Assembly: GCF_011046735.1 (NCBI RefSeq)
Contig: NZ_CP049258.1
Coordinates: 2,374,001 to 2,438,000, forward strand
DNA: 64,000 nt
From: Nordella sp. HKS 07
GTDB lineage: Bacteria > Pseudomonadota > Alphaproteobacteria > Rhizobiales > Aestuariivirgaceae
Direction of reading: 5' to 3'
In this document: positions 10,215 through 18,400 of the stretch, one piece after another
Layout of the letters: every line of letters starts with the position of its first letter
Numbering within the stretch: the first letter of the stretch is position 1
Translations under genes and position numbers: made by a program
The notes under the pieces: generated by a model
Seen by the model: the letters and a program-made list of their open reading frames with translations, nothing else
What the model was told of the DNA's origin: nothing
The model's database searches: none

Positions 10215-10297
10215 CGACTTCCCCTCCTGTTTGAAGCGCCAAGCTTATCTAGACCAGTTCGCACCGGATTGACAACACCGCGCCGAAGGGCGAGGCG

Positions 10298-10831
10298 TCA
10301 GCCCGAAAACCCGCCCGCCGCCAGAAACGCCAGCTCCTCGGGCGTCGATTTCCGGCCCAGGATGGCGTTGCGATGCGGAAAGCGCCCGAAGCGCTCGATG
10401 ATGTCGAGATGGAGCTTGGCCCAATGGACCATGTCCGGCTGGCGCGCCGCGAACAGCGCCACGCAGCGCCGTTGCGCGTCGAGATCCTCGGCATGCTCGA
10501 AAGGCATGATGAGCCACATGGCGAGCGGGGCCGGAACTGTGAGATGGTCTCCATGCGATACCGCCCGCCTGGCCAGCGCCAGGGCCTTTTTGTCGGCGGC
10601 GAAGGCGAGCGGCGAGCCGCGATGGATATTGCGCGAGAACTGGTCGAGCATCAGGATCAGCGCCAGCATGCCGCGCGGTGTCTCAGCCCAATGATCGAAG
10701 GCGCCGTCGCGCGCTTTCGCCAGCGCCTCCTTGAAGCGGACCGACAACGCGCCGTCGAAAGCCGTGTCCTTGACGAACCAGCGCTCTTCCCCGGCCTTGA
10801 GCCAGAAATCGATCACGTCGTCTGGGGTCAT
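10298..10831 (-). CDS. DUF924 family protein
   Basis: A 177-aa protein beginning MTPDDVIDFWLKAGEERWF, followed by the family motifs LDQFSRNIHRG and FGRFPHRNAILGR. These identify DUF924, a helical TPR-like family widespread in proteobacteria with no established function. The start is in an ATGA overlap with the mobB stop, so it is the last gene of the MOSC-mobA-mobB run. The link to molybdenum cofactor is positional only. Confidence 0.88.
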   Translation of the reverse strand: MTPDDVIDFWLKAGEERWFVKDTAFDGALSVRFKEALAKARDGAFDHWAETPRGMLALILMLDQFSRNIHRGSPLAFAADKKALALARRAVSHGDHLTVPAPLAMWLIMPFEHAEDLDAQRRCVALFAARQPDMVHWAKLHLDIIERFGRFPHRNAILGRKSTPEELAFLAAGGFSG

Positions 10832-11337
10832 TTCGGACTGAGCTCCATGCGCGCGATGATGAACTGGGCGAGCGCCTCGACATGATCGCGGTCGAAGACC
10901 GGTACCTGCGCGTCGGGAACCGGCCCGGTGGCGGCGATCGCCACGATGGACGGATCCTCGCCGGCGAGCTTCGGATGATCGAGCGCCAGATTGCGCACCT
11001 CGATCTTGAGGTGGTCGCCATGCTTGTAGCCTTCGACGATGACGAGATCGCAAGGCGTGAGTTTGGCGAGGATCATCTCGAAGGACGGCTCCTCCTCACC
11101 GCGCGATTCATGGATGATGGCCCAGCGCTGGCGCGAGATGACGGCGACCTCGCTGGCGCCGGCGGCGCGATGGCGGAAGCTGTCGCGGCCCTCATGATCG
11201 ATGTCGAAGGAGTGATGCGCGTGCTTGACCGTCGCCACGCGATAGCCGCGTCCCGTCAATTCGCGCACCAGCTTCTCGACCAGCGTGGTCTTGCCGGCGT
11301 TCTTGAAGCCGGCGACGCCAATGATCTTCTGCGTCAT
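10828..11337 (-). CDS. mobB: Molybdopterin-guanine dinucleotide biosynthesis protein B
   Basis: A 169-aa GTP-binding adaptor that assists MobA in adding GMP to molybdopterin. The P-loop GFKNAGKTT is at residues 10-18, followed by the metal-site region VKHAHHSFDID and, later, VIVEGYKHG typical of MobB. It overlaps mobA upstream by four bases and the DUF924 gene downstream. Length is usual for the family. Confidence 0.93.
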   Translation of the reverse strand: MTQKIIGVAGFKNAGKTTLVEKLVRELTGRGYRVATVKHAHHSFDIDHEGRDSFRHRAAGASEVAVISRQRWAIIHESRGEEEPSFEMILAKLTPCDLVIVEGYKHGDHLKIEVRNLALDHPKLAGEDPSIVAIAATGPVPDAQVPVFDRDHVEALAQFIIARMELSPK

Positions 11338-11942
11338 GGCCGGTACTCGGCCTGGATGCGAAGGGCAGTGTTCACATCGGCCGCTTCGTTGAGGTTGAAG
11401 AACGGATCATAGGGCTCTTTCGGCCACTCGGCGATGCCGGCCTCATGCGCCAGAACCCAGTGCTGCACCGAGCGCCGGCTGTCCTTCATATAGTCGGCGA
11501 GCGCCGACGCCAGCGTTGACTTCCACAGGCCGAAGACCGGATGCAGCCTAGCGCCCGAACGCGCCACCGCCATATCCTTGTCCCGCGCAGCTTGGCTGAG
11601 CTTCCGCACCAGATCGCGCGGAAAGAACGGCGTGTCGACCGCGACGGTTGCGACCCATTCGATCCCGTTCTGCCGCGCCCAGACGAGTGCCGCCAGTATG
11701 CCGGCAAGCGGCCCCTGATGGTCGCCAGGGGCATCCGTCACGACCTTGTATCCTGGCACTTCGAGCGATGTCGCTTCGTCATGCCGGTTTACGATGAGTG
11801 TCGCGACCTGCGGCTTGAGCCGCGCGATGGCAAGGTCGATCAATGCCGCGCCGCCAAGAAGCAGGCCCGCCTTGTCCTCGCCCATGCGGCGCGATTGTCC
11901 GCCGGCCAGGATGCAGCCGGCGATATCGCCGCTGCCGCTCAC
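11334..11942 (-). CDS. mobA: Molybdenum cofactor guanylyltransferase
   Basis: A 202-aa nucleotidyltransferase that transfers GMP from GTP to molybdopterin, forming the bis-MGD precursor used by DMSO-reductase family enzymes. The nucleotide-binding loop LAGGQSRRMG is at residues 12-21 with a lysine three residues later, and the metal-binding aspartate is in the AVDTPFF motif. It overlaps both neighbours by four bases (MOSC gene upstream, mobB downstream), so the three are one transcription unit. Confidence 0.93.
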   Translation of the reverse strand: MSGSGDIAGCILAGGQSRRMGEDKAGLLLGGAALIDLAIARLKPQVATLIVNRHDEATSLEVPGYKVVTDAPGDHQGPLAGILAALVWARQNGIEWVATVAVDTPFFPRDLVRKLSQAARDKDMAVARSGARLHPVFGLWKSTLASALADYMKDSRRSVQHWVLAHEAGIAEWPKEPYDPFFNLNEAADVNTALRIQAEYRP

Positions 11943-12526
11943 GCGGCAGGCGCGCCATAGAGGCGCTGCGGCGGAATCCAGATAGTGATCGCATCACCCA
12001 AGGCCACATCGCCTTCGCGCTCGACCCAGGCGGTGATGCCGCGCTTGTGCTTGGCCGCCTTCACGAAGCCGACCTTCTGCTCCGGATTATGTCGGGCGAT
12101 GATATCGGCCGGATAGCGGCAGGGCTCGTTCTCCATGTCGACGACGATGGTGGCGCCAGAGGGGAATTGCAGCCGCGAGGAGGGCGGCAGCAGGGTCAGG
12201 TCGGGAATGCCCGATGTCACCATATTGGCGCGGACCCATTCCGGCTTCACCTCGGGGATCTCCATGACCGCGGCTATGTCGGCGAGCTCCTCGACCGACA
12301 GCAAGGTGAGCTGGCGCACATTGCGGATCGGCGTGTCGCGCGGATATTGCTTGATGGTGCGCACATCGGCGGGGCGCGTTAGCCCGCTATGGCAATCGCC
12401 CACGATCCCGTCGAAGCGCAAGGCCAGCCAGTCGCTGCGGGCTTTCTCCAGTCCCGAGGTGCGGTCGGCATTCTTGAGCAGCGCCTCGACACGGCCGGTC
12501 GTGGCAAGCTTGGTCATCAGCGGCAT
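11939..12526 (-). CDS. MOSC domain protein
   Basis: A 195-aa protein with the MOSC beta-barrel fold of sulfur carriers linked to molybdenum-cofactor sulfuration. Visible features are GDCHSGLTR near residue 43, VRQLTLLSVEEL near 89 and a conserved-looking cysteine in NEPCRYP near 134, with a GD motif near the C-terminus. It is the first gene of an operon with mobA and mobB, which supports a role in molybdoenzyme maturation. Members lacking the NifS-like domain are poorly characterised, and the precise role is unknown. Confidence 0.85.
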   Translation of the reverse strand: MPLMTKLATTGRVEALLKNADRTSGLEKARSDWLALRFDGIVGDCHSGLTRPADVRTIKQYPRDTPIRNVRQLTLLSVEELADIAAVMEIPEVKPEWVRANMVTSGIPDLTLLPPSSRLQFPSGATIVVDMENEPCRYPADIIARHNPEQKVGFVKAAKHKRGITAWVEREGDVALGDAITIWIPPQRLYGAPAA

Positions 12527-12580
12527 TTAGATCTCCCGTCAGGCGAACCGGCATAGCAGGTCGAGAGGAGGCTCGCTATA

Positions 12581-12814
12581 GTGGCCGCCATGACCGAACA
12601 TGAACTCGACGCGGCGGGCCTGTTGTGCCCGCTGCCAGTGCTTAAAGCCCGCAAGCGCCTGGACAGCCTCAAATCCGGCGACACTTTGCGTCTCATTGCC
12701 ACCGACCCCGCTTCCGTCATAGATGTTCCCCACTTCTGCAACGAGCAGGGCCACGAGCTCCTTTCGCATGAGGCGAGCGACGGCCGCCATATATTCAGGA
12801 TCCGGCACAAATGA
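12581..12814 (+). CDS. TusA-family sulfur carrier
   Basis: A 77-aa protein with the GLLCPLPVLKARK motif; Cys16 is the persulfide-carrying residue of the CPxP signature. TusA-like proteins move sulfur to tRNA thiolation, molybdenum cofactor or sulfur oxidation systems. The GTG at 12581 is preferred over the ATG nine bases later because AGGAGG sits nine bases before the GTG and too far from the ATG. It overlaps the following hydrolase gene by four bases and is divergent from the MOSC operon, which fits a sulfur-transfer setting. Confidence 0.88.
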   Translation: MAAMTEHELDAAGLLCPLPVLKARKRLDSLKSGDTLRLIATDPASVIDVPHFCNEQGHELLSHEASDGRHIFRIRHK

Positions 12815-13689
12815 GCTTCGATTTCGGCGCCTTCAACAACTGGGGTTCACTCAAGAAGGTGGTGGTGCGCTCGCCCGCCACGGCCTTCAGGGACGATACC
12901 CGGCTCGACGCCGAATGGAAGCCGCTGAACTATCATTCGCGGCCCGACCTCGCCGAGGCATGCCGTGAATTCGCCGAAGTGACGCGGCTTCTCGAGGCGG
13001 CCGGCGCCGACGTCATCTCGCTTCCCGACGGCGACGGGCTCACCCTCGATTCGATCTACACGCATGACGCGCTGATCGTGACGCCGCGCGGCCTGGTGCG
13101 GCCCTTCATGGGCAAGCCGCAGCGCCGCCGCGAGGCCGCCGTCAATGGCGCGCATCTGGAAAGCTTGGGCATCCCGATCGCCGGCGAGATCGAGGGGCCG
13201 GGCTCGGTCGAGGGCGGCGATCTGGTCTGGATCGACCGCCACACGCTGCTCGCCGGCATCGGCTACCGCACCAACCGCGAAGGCATCGCGCAATTGCGCA
13301 ACCTGGCCGGGCGCGATGTCGAGATCCTCGAATTCGACCTGCCGCATTACAAGGGCAAGGGCGACGTCTTCCATCTGATGTCGGTCCTGAGCCCGCTCGA
13401 CCGCAACCTGGCGGTGGTCTATCTGCCGCTGATGCCGGTGCGCCTGGTGCAGTTCCTGGAAAGCCGCGGCATCGGCTTCGTCGAAGTGCCCGACAGGGAA
13501 TTCGACACGATGGGCTGCAATGTCCTGGCCCTGGGACCGCGCCACGCCATGATGGTGGCGGACAATCCCGAGACCGAACGCCGCATGAAAGTGGCGGGTG
13601 TCAAGGTCGAGGTCATCAAGGGCGACGAAATCTGCCGCAAGGGCGAAGGCGGCCCGACCTGCATGACGAGGCCGCTGGTGCGGGGATAG
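12811..13689 (+). CDS. Dimethylarginine dimethylaminohydrolase-like amidinohydrolase
   Basis: A 292-aa member of the amidinotransferase/DDAH pentein superfamily. Visible catalytic elements are the DSIYTHDALIV segment, EGGD near residue 133, the FHLM histidine near 188 and the nucleophile Cys in GGPTCMTRPL near the C-terminus. Family members hydrolyse guanidino groups (methylarginines to citrulline, or arginine); the substrate here is unproved. The start lies in an ATGA overlap with tusA, so the two are co-translated, an unexplained pairing. Confidence 0.88.
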   Translation: MSFDFGAFNNWGSLKKVVVRSPATAFRDDTRLDAEWKPLNYHSRPDLAEACREFAEVTRLLEAAGADVISLPDGDGLTLDSIYTHDALIVTPRGLVRPFMGKPQRRREAAVNGAHLESLGIPIAGEIEGPGSVEGGDLVWIDRHTLLAGIGYRTNREGIAQLRNLAGRDVEILEFDLPHYKGKGDVFHLMSVLSPLDRNLAVVYLPLMPVRLVQFLESRGIGFVEVPDREFDTMGCNVLALGPRHAMMVADNPETERRMKVAGVKVEVIKGDEICRKGEGGPTCMTRPLVRG

Positions 13690-13744
13690 TCCCGCAATCC
13701 CCAATTCTGTCATCCCGGATTTCGCCGGGGATGACGCGTTTGAA

Positions 13745-14092
13745 CTATCCGATGAATCCCCGAACCTTCTCGGAGAAGCCTACGGTGACCGAGCCGTCCT
13801 TGTGCTCGATGAGCGGGCGGCGGATGAGCGAGGGATTCTTGAGGGCGAGCGTCACGGCCTTCGCCTCGGTGAGGTTTTCCGTTTCTGCCTTAGGCAGGCC
13901 GCGCCACGTATAGCCGGCGCGGTTGATCATCTTCTCCCAGCCACCCAAGGCTTTCGACCATTTCGCGACCTGGTCCTTGCTGAGCTCGTCTTCCTTCACG
14001 TCGCTGAAGTGATATGCCTTCCTCTTCTCGTCGAGATAGCCCATGGCCTTCTGGCAGGTCGAGCATTTCTTGAGGCCGAACATCTTGAGCAT
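13745..14092 (-). CDS. ArsC/Spx/YffB-like thioredoxin-fold protein
   Basis: A 115-aa protein of the ArsC-like thioredoxin fold. It starts MLKMFGLKKCSTCQKAM with Cys10 and Cys13, and has the RRPLIEH motif near residue 92 typical of ArsC/Spx/YffB proteins. True arsenate reductases sit in ars operons; here no other ars gene is adjacent, so a YffB-like glutathione-linked or unknown reductase role is equally possible. It lies just downstream of the CobW GTPase gene in the same direction. Confidence 0.82.
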   Translation of the reverse strand: MLKMFGLKKCSTCQKAMGYLDEKRKAYHFSDVKEDELSKDQVAKWSKALGGWEKMINRAGYTWRGLPKAETENLTEAKAVTLALKNPSLIRRPLIEHKDGSVTVGFSEKVRGFIG

Positions 14093-14107
14093 CGGTGAGT
14101 CTCCGGT

Positions 14108-15244
14108 CTAGTTGAGCGAAAGAGTCTTGTCGGTGTGGAAGGCGCCGGCGCCGGTGATCTGATCGGTGAACGCCTTGAACAGATCCTCGATCAGGTGTTT
14201 CTCGATATCCTTCACGATGAAGACGAGACGGGTGCGCTCATCGCCATCGGGCCACGCGGCAAGCCTGACCGGCGGGTGATAGATATGCTGAACGCCATGC
14301 AGCACGATTGGGCGCGTCGGATCATCGGCGACCTTCACGATGCCCTTCATGCGCAGCATGTTGGCGCCATGGAAGGACTGCAGCAGTCCCAGAAACATGT
14401 CGAGGCCGGCGGCGCTGATGGCGCGCTCGTCCGAGAAAGTGAAGGAGCGGATATGGTCGTCATGACGGGACACGTCGTGATGATGTTCGTGATCGTGGCC
14501 ATGGTCATGATGTTGGTGGCCGTGATGACGATGGCGCCGGCGTTTCTCGCCCGCTTCATAGGCCTCCGCATTGAGCCAGTTGCGCGCGTCGAGCGACTTG
14601 GTGTCAGGATTGTAGAGGCCGCTATTGAGAAGCCTGGCGGCCGTCGCCTCGCCGCGATGGGTGGTGAGGATGCGGGCCGCCGGGTTGAGCGCCCGGAGCC
14701 TGGCGATCAGCGCGTGGAGCGCGTCTTCGCCCTCCCGTCCGGTGAGCAGATCGAGCTTGGTCAGCACCAGGCGGTCGGCGACGGCCACCTGTTTCACCGC
14801 TTCCGCATGGGCATCGAGCGTCGCTTCACCCTGCGCCCCGTCGACGACGGTGATGACGCTTTCGAGCCGGCAGCGCTTGAGGAGATCCGGTTCGCTCATC
14901 ACCGTATGCAGAACCGGGGCGGGATCGGCGAGACCGGTCGTCTCGATGATGATGCGGTCGAAGGCCTTGAGCTCGCCGGCATCGCGCCGCGCGATCAGTT
15001 TCAGCATCGTGTCGATGAGATCGCCGCGGATCGTGCAGCACAGGCACCCCGACGACATCTCGAAGACGTTCTCCTCGGAGCGTTCGACGAGAAGATGGTC
15101 GATGCCGATTTCGCCGAACTCGTTGATGATCACCGCGGCTTGGGCGAGCATCGGGTCCTTGAGCAGGCTGTTGAGCAAAGTGGTCTTGCCGGCGCCGAGG
15201 AAGCCGGTGATCACCGAAACGGGCAGGATCTGCAGGTCAGTCAT
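14108..15244 (-). CDS. CobW/COG0523 family metallochaperone GTPase
   Basis: A 378-aa G3E GTPase. The P-loop GFLGAGKTT is at residues 14-22, the metal-binding motif GCLCC ends at residue 70 (Cys67, 69, 70), and TKLD provides guanine recognition. About residues 230-265 form a histidine-rich stretch (RHHGHQHHDHGHDHEHHH), which fits zinc or other metal handling. The C-terminal CobW_C domain follows with the FHGANMLRMKGIV motif. Zinc chaperones of this family are often Zur-controlled, but I saw no convincing Zur box upstream. The metal is therefore inferred. Confidence 0.9.
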   Translation of the reverse strand: MTDLQILPVSVITGFLGAGKTTLLNSLLKDPMLAQAAVIINEFGEIGIDHLLVERSEENVFEMSSGCLCCTIRGDLIDTMLKLIARRDAGELKAFDRIIIETTGLADPAPVLHTVMSEPDLLKRCRLESVITVVDGAQGEATLDAHAEAVKQVAVADRLVLTKLDLLTGREGEDALHALIARLRALNPAARILTTHRGEATAARLLNSGLYNPDTKSLDARNWLNAEAYEAGEKRRRHRHHGHQHHDHGHDHEHHHDVSRHDDHIRSFTFSDERAISAAGLDMFLGLLQSFHGANMLRMKGIVKVADDPTRPIVLHGVQHIYHPPVRLAAWPDGDERTRLVFIVKDIEKHLIEDLFKAFTDQITGAGAFHTDKTLSLN

Positions 15245-15335
15245 GGGTCGCTGATATAAGCGATTGATCGCCCTTCGTCAGCCCCTGCAAAACATGGCCG
15301 ATTCACCACGCGCGCATGGGGGCGCCCACTCAATC

Positions 15336-15373
15336 GTCAACGCATAAATTGACTATCAACATATGTATTGATA
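15336..15373. promoter_or_regulatory. Two tandem dyad operators upstream of the ArsR gene
   Basis: Two inverted repeats of the same form, TCAA-N8-TTGA, abut each other: GTCAA-N8-TTGAC at 15336-15353 and TATCAA-N8-TTGATA at 15354-15373. They lie 11-48 bases before the ArsR-type regulator's ATG. Their position and matching spacing fit autoregulation by a dimeric winged-helix repressor. No binding data exist. Confidence 0.6.
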
Positions 15374-15383
15374 ATATCCGGGA

Positions 15384-15797
15384 ATGAAAACGAACCAGCT
15401 GGCTGTGGCGCCCCAGAACGACGCGGTGAACGAGACGGCGTCCCTCGATCAGGTGTTCTTCGCCCTGTCGGATCCGGTGCGCCGCGCCATCCTGGAGAGG
15501 CTCGACGGCCAGCCGATGCTCGTGTCGCAGCTGGCGGAGCCGTTCAATATCTCGCTCCAGGCGGTGTCGCGCCATATCCAGGTCCTGGTGCGCGCCGGTC
15601 TCATCGCACAGGAGCGCACCGGCCGCATTAGCCGCTGCAGCCTGACCATCGGGCCGATTTATTCGGCCGCTGTCTGGATCAATCGCTACAGCAAATACTG
15701 GCAGGAACAGTTCGACACGCTGGCGGGCGCGCTGGATGGCATCGAGAAGCACAAGGCCGCCAAACGCGGACCGGCGAAACGTGATCCCAGATCTTGA
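15384..15797 (+). CDS. ArsR-family winged-helix repressor
   Basis: A 137-aa regulator with the ArsR fold: DPVRRAILERLDGQPMLVSQLAE forms the first helices, and the recognition helix region is FNISLQAVSRHIQVLVRAGL, about residues 52-72. No metal-binding ELCVCDL motif is present, so it is the non-metal-sensing type often paired with small-molecule or stress proteins. It is followed immediately by a DUF899 gene that it probably controls, and preceded by two tandem dyads. Confidence 0.9.
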   Translation: MKTNQLAVAPQNDAVNETASLDQVFFALSDPVRRAILERLDGQPMLVSQLAEPFNISLQAVSRHIQVLVRAGLIAQERTGRISRCSLTIGPIYSAAVWINRYSKYWQEQFDTLAGALDGIEKHKAAKRGPAKRDPRS

Positions 15798-15832
15798 AGT
15801 CTTGTGAATGTGAAGAAAGACGGGAGGCGATG

Positions 15833-16399
15833 ATGAAATACCAGGCTGCGGCGATCAAGCTCGACGATTATCGTCGCCAGATCACCGATATCCGCGCCAA
15901 GATGCGAGCGCTCAAGGACGAGGCCGAACCGCAGGCGGTGAAGGACTATGAGTTCGCGACCCTCGCCGGTCCGGTGAAGCTGTCCGACCTCTTTGCAGGC
16001 AAGGACGATCTGATCGTCATTCACAATATGGGTAGGAGCTGTCCCTATTGCACATTATGGGCCGACGGCTTCAACGGCATCTATCAGCATCTGGCCGATC
16101 GCGCCGCCTTCGTCGTGGCGAGCCCCGATCCGCCCGAGATACAGCGAGACTTCGCGCAAGGCCGCGGCTGGCGCTTCCCGATGGTGAGCCTCAAGGACAA
16201 GGGCTTCGCCGCCGACATGGGCTATTATGAGGATGGCTGCATGCCCGGCATCTCGGTCTTCCGGCGCGAGGGTGATGGGGTAGTCCGCGTCTCCAATGCC
16301 GGCCTTGGTCCCTTCGACGACTACTGCGCCGCCTGGCACCTCTTCGATCTGTTGCCCGGCGGGCCCGGCGACTGGCGCCCGCGCTTCAGCTATTCGTGA
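15833..16399 (+). CDS. DUF899 thioredoxin-like protein
   Basis: A 188-aa protein with a thioredoxin-like fold and the motif NMGRSCPYCTLWADGFNG, whose CxxC pair is near residues 68-71. DUF899 proteins are predicted dithiol/peroxiredoxin-like proteins without a proved substrate. I chose the second of two adjacent ATGs because GGGAGG lies five bases before it. A TTG overlapping the ArsR stop is also open in frame. It is coupled to the ArsR repressor gene, an arrangement common in rhizobia. Confidence 0.85.
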   Translation: MKYQAAAIKLDDYRRQITDIRAKMRALKDEAEPQAVKDYEFATLAGPVKLSDLFAGKDDLIVIHNMGRSCPYCTLWADGFNGIYQHLADRAAFVVASPDPPEIQRDFAQGRGWRFPMVSLKDKGFAADMGYYEDGCMPGISVFRREGDGVVRVSNAGLGPFDDYCAAWHLFDLLPGGPGDWRPRFSYS

Positions 16400-16411
16400 G
16401 ATTGGCGGCTT

Positions 16412-16460
16412 CTCCCTCCCCGTCCTTAACGGGGAGGGTGGCGCGTAGCGCCGGGTGGGG
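16412..16460 (+). repeat. Palindromic repeat, family 3, copy 1
   Basis: CTCCCTCCCCG...CGGGGAGGG forms one hairpin and GGCGCGTAGCGCC a second, ending in GGGTGGGG. The same block occurs at 20806-20850 and 21329-21377 and in reverse near 21253. It sits between two convergent genes. Confidence 0.85.
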
Positions 16461-16461
16461 T

Positions 16462-17334
16462 CTACCCTTTCACCACGCCTTCCATCAGGCCCTTGAAGAA
16501 GAGCTTCTGGGCGAAGGTGAAGGCAATGATGCCGGGTAGCACCACGATCATATAGACGGCGGCGAGATTGGGCCATGACCACTGGCCAAGCCCGCCTTGC
16601 GCGCCCGCCAGCACCACCGGCATGGTGCGCGCCGTCTGGTCGTTGGTGAGCGTCGAGCACAAAAGGAACTCGCCCCAGGCGGTAACGAAATTGACGATGA
16701 AGACCACGACGAGACCATTGCGCGCCATCGGCAGCACGATCTCCCACAAGGTGCGCACCGGACCGGCCCCGTCGACCTTTGCCGCCTCGACCACCTCATG
16801 CGGCACCAGCTGGAAGACGCTGCGCATGATGAGGATGCTGATCGCCAGGTTGAGCGTGATATAGGGCAGGATGAGCCCGCTGGTGCTGTTGATGAGGCCC
16901 AGGAAGCTCTGGATTTCGTAGACGCTGATGATCGACACCACGCGGGTCGGGAAATAGAGCGAGACGAGAAGTGCTGCGACGACGAACCCGCCGCCCTTGG
17001 GCCGCATATGCACCAGCGCATAGCCGGCAAGAATCGCAAAAACGCTGGTGAAAAAGGTTGTGCCGGCGGTGACATAGATGCTGTTCCACAGATTGACCGG
17101 CAGCGTATCGATCTTCTCGAACACATAGGCATAGTGGCCGAAGTCGAATTTGCGTGGCCAGAAATCGCCGCGCATCGCATCGGGGCGCGATTTGATCGAC
17201 ATCATCAGCACCCAGGCGAGCGGCGCCAGGATGATCAGCATGAAGAAATTGATGACCCCGTGGCGGATAAGCGACGCCTTGTTCTGGGCGAACCAGCTCT
17301 GCTCAGGTTTGGCGGTGACGGTGATGTCGGTCAT
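16462..17334 (-). CDS. Carbohydrate ABC transporter permease (MalG type)
   Basis: A 290-aa inner-membrane permease with about six membrane segments. The EAA loop is visible around EVVEAAKVDGAGPVRTLWEI, residues 184-203, where it would dock an ATPase. It follows the MalF-type partner by four bases, and the binding-protein gene lies upstream. Similarity places it in the CUT1 family for oligosaccharides or polyols. The cluster holds no ATPase gene, so it presumably uses a shared one encoded elsewhere. Confidence 0.92.
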   Translation of the reverse strand: MTDITVTAKPEQSWFAQNKASLIRHGVINFFMLIILAPLAWVLMMSIKSRPDAMRGDFWPRKFDFGHYAYVFEKIDTLPVNLWNSIYVTAGTTFFTSVFAILAGYALVHMRPKGGGFVVAALLVSLYFPTRVVSIISVYEIQSFLGLINSTSGLILPYITLNLAISILIMRSVFQLVPHEVVEAAKVDGAGPVRTLWEIVLPMARNGLVVVFIVNFVTAWGEFLLCSTLTNDQTARTMPVVLAGAQGGLGQWSWPNLAAVYMIVVLPGIIAFTFAQKLFFKGLMEGVVKG

Positions 17335-17338
17335 GATC

Positions 17339-18298
17339 CTATCCCTTCGGCCTGAAGAGCCGGATCAGGATAACCATCACCACCATCATGCCCATGGCCC
17401 CGATCATGCCGATCGCCGCGGCGAAGCCTTGCCGCCACAGGCCGAGCTTGAACGCCTGGTCATACATGAAGATGGTCCAGGTATAGGTCGGCGTGTCACG
17501 GTTGAAGCCGCCGAAGATCAGATATTCGTCGATCACCGCCATGGCGCTGCCGAAGCGTAGCACGATGAGGATCATCATGATCGGCGCCAGTGCCGGACGC
17601 GTGATGTGCCAGAAGATCTTCCATTCGCTCGCCCCGTCGATGCGCGCTGCTTCCGGCAGGTCCTTGGGGATCGCGGCGAGGCCGGCGAGGAAGAAAATGG
17701 TATGATAGCCGAGCCCCCACCACCATTCCATGACGGCGATGGCGGGTAGCGTCAGCGGCGTGCCGCCCAGCCATTGCGGCGCGTTCTGCAAGGTGAAGAG
17801 GCCGAGCGTGTCGACCAGGAAGTGGTTGATCGGCCCGACCTGGTAATTATACATCCATTTCCACAGCACGAAGACGAGCGTGCTCGGGATCACCGCCGGA
17901 ATGAGCAGCACCACGCGATAGAAAGTGGCGAGCTTCGGATTGGTCACCTTGTCGATGAGTATGGCGAGCAGCAAAGGCAGGATGATCGTTCCGGGCAGGA
18001 ACATTAGCGTGAAGAGCGTGGCGCGCCACAGGCTCGCCCACATTAGGGGATCCTTGGCCGCGGCGACGTAGTTGGCGAAGCCGACGAACTCAGCCGGATC
18101 GCTGGAAAGGAACTCATAGTTGGTGAAGCTGATCCACAGGACGCGGAAGATCGGATAGACTTGATAGCCGACGAAGAAGATCACGGCCGGCAGCAGGAAC
18201 CACCAGGCACTCGATGCATGGCGCAAGCTCGTCAGGCGCTCGCCCAGACGGCTCTGGGGCGCCAAGCTTATTCGATCGGAGGCGGTCGTCTCAACCAT
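17339..18298 (-). CDS. Carbohydrate ABC transporter permease (MalF type)
   Basis: A 319-aa permease, the first of the two membrane subunits. It has a short cytoplasmic N-terminus, six or so hydrophobic segments and an EAA loop at LPEAARIDGASEWKIFWHI. It lies between the binding-protein gene and the MalG-type permease on the same strand. A terminator-like hairpin separates it from the binding-protein gene, as is usual where the binding protein must be made in excess. Confidence 0.92.
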   Translation of the reverse strand: MVETTASDRISLAPQSRLGERLTSLRHASSAWWFLLPAVIFFVGYQVYPIFRVLWISFTNYEFLSSDPAEFVGFANYVAAAKDPLMWASLWRATLFTLMFLPGTIILPLLLAILIDKVTNPKLATFYRVVLLIPAVIPSTLVFVLWKWMYNYQVGPINHFLVDTLGLFTLQNAPQWLGGTPLTLPAIAVMEWWWGLGYHTIFFLAGLAAIPKDLPEAARIDGASEWKIFWHITRPALAPIMMILIVLRFGSAMAVIDEYLIFGGFNRDTPTYTWTIFMYDQAFKLGLWRQGFAAAIGMIGAMGMMVVMVILIRLFRPKG

Positions 18299-18361
18299 TA
18301 TTCCAAGCTTTGCTGGATGCGCCGCTCTTCACAAGAGCGCACAGACGCTCGCTAAAGCAAA

Positions 18362-18391
18362 CGGGAACCGGGCCCGAAACACCGGTTCCCG
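18362..18391 (-). terminator. Terminator-like attenuating hairpin after the binding-protein gene
   Basis: A perfect 10-bp stem CGGGAACCGG / CCGGTTCCCG with a 10-base loop lies just after the binding-protein stop. In the minus-strand transcript it is followed by the T-rich TTTGCTTTAG. It may partly end transcription before the permease genes. Confidence 0.6.
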
Positions 18392-18400
18392 CGCCCCTGG

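Noticed and set aside
10031-10264. A 77-codon minus-strand frame spanning the ABC-F leader region
   Set aside because: It is in a different frame from both the leader peptide and the ABC-F gene, lacks a ribosome-binding site and has no family sequence.
12847-13713. A 288-codon minus-strand open frame antisense to the DDAH-like gene
   Set aside because: The plus strand has conserved catalytic motifs and an ATGA overlap with tusA; the antisense frame has none.
13745-14092. An arsenate-resistance (ars) operon with the ArsR gene at 15384
   Set aside because: The ArsC-like gene is on the opposite strand, separated by the CobW gene, and the ArsR-type protein lacks the metal-binding motif.
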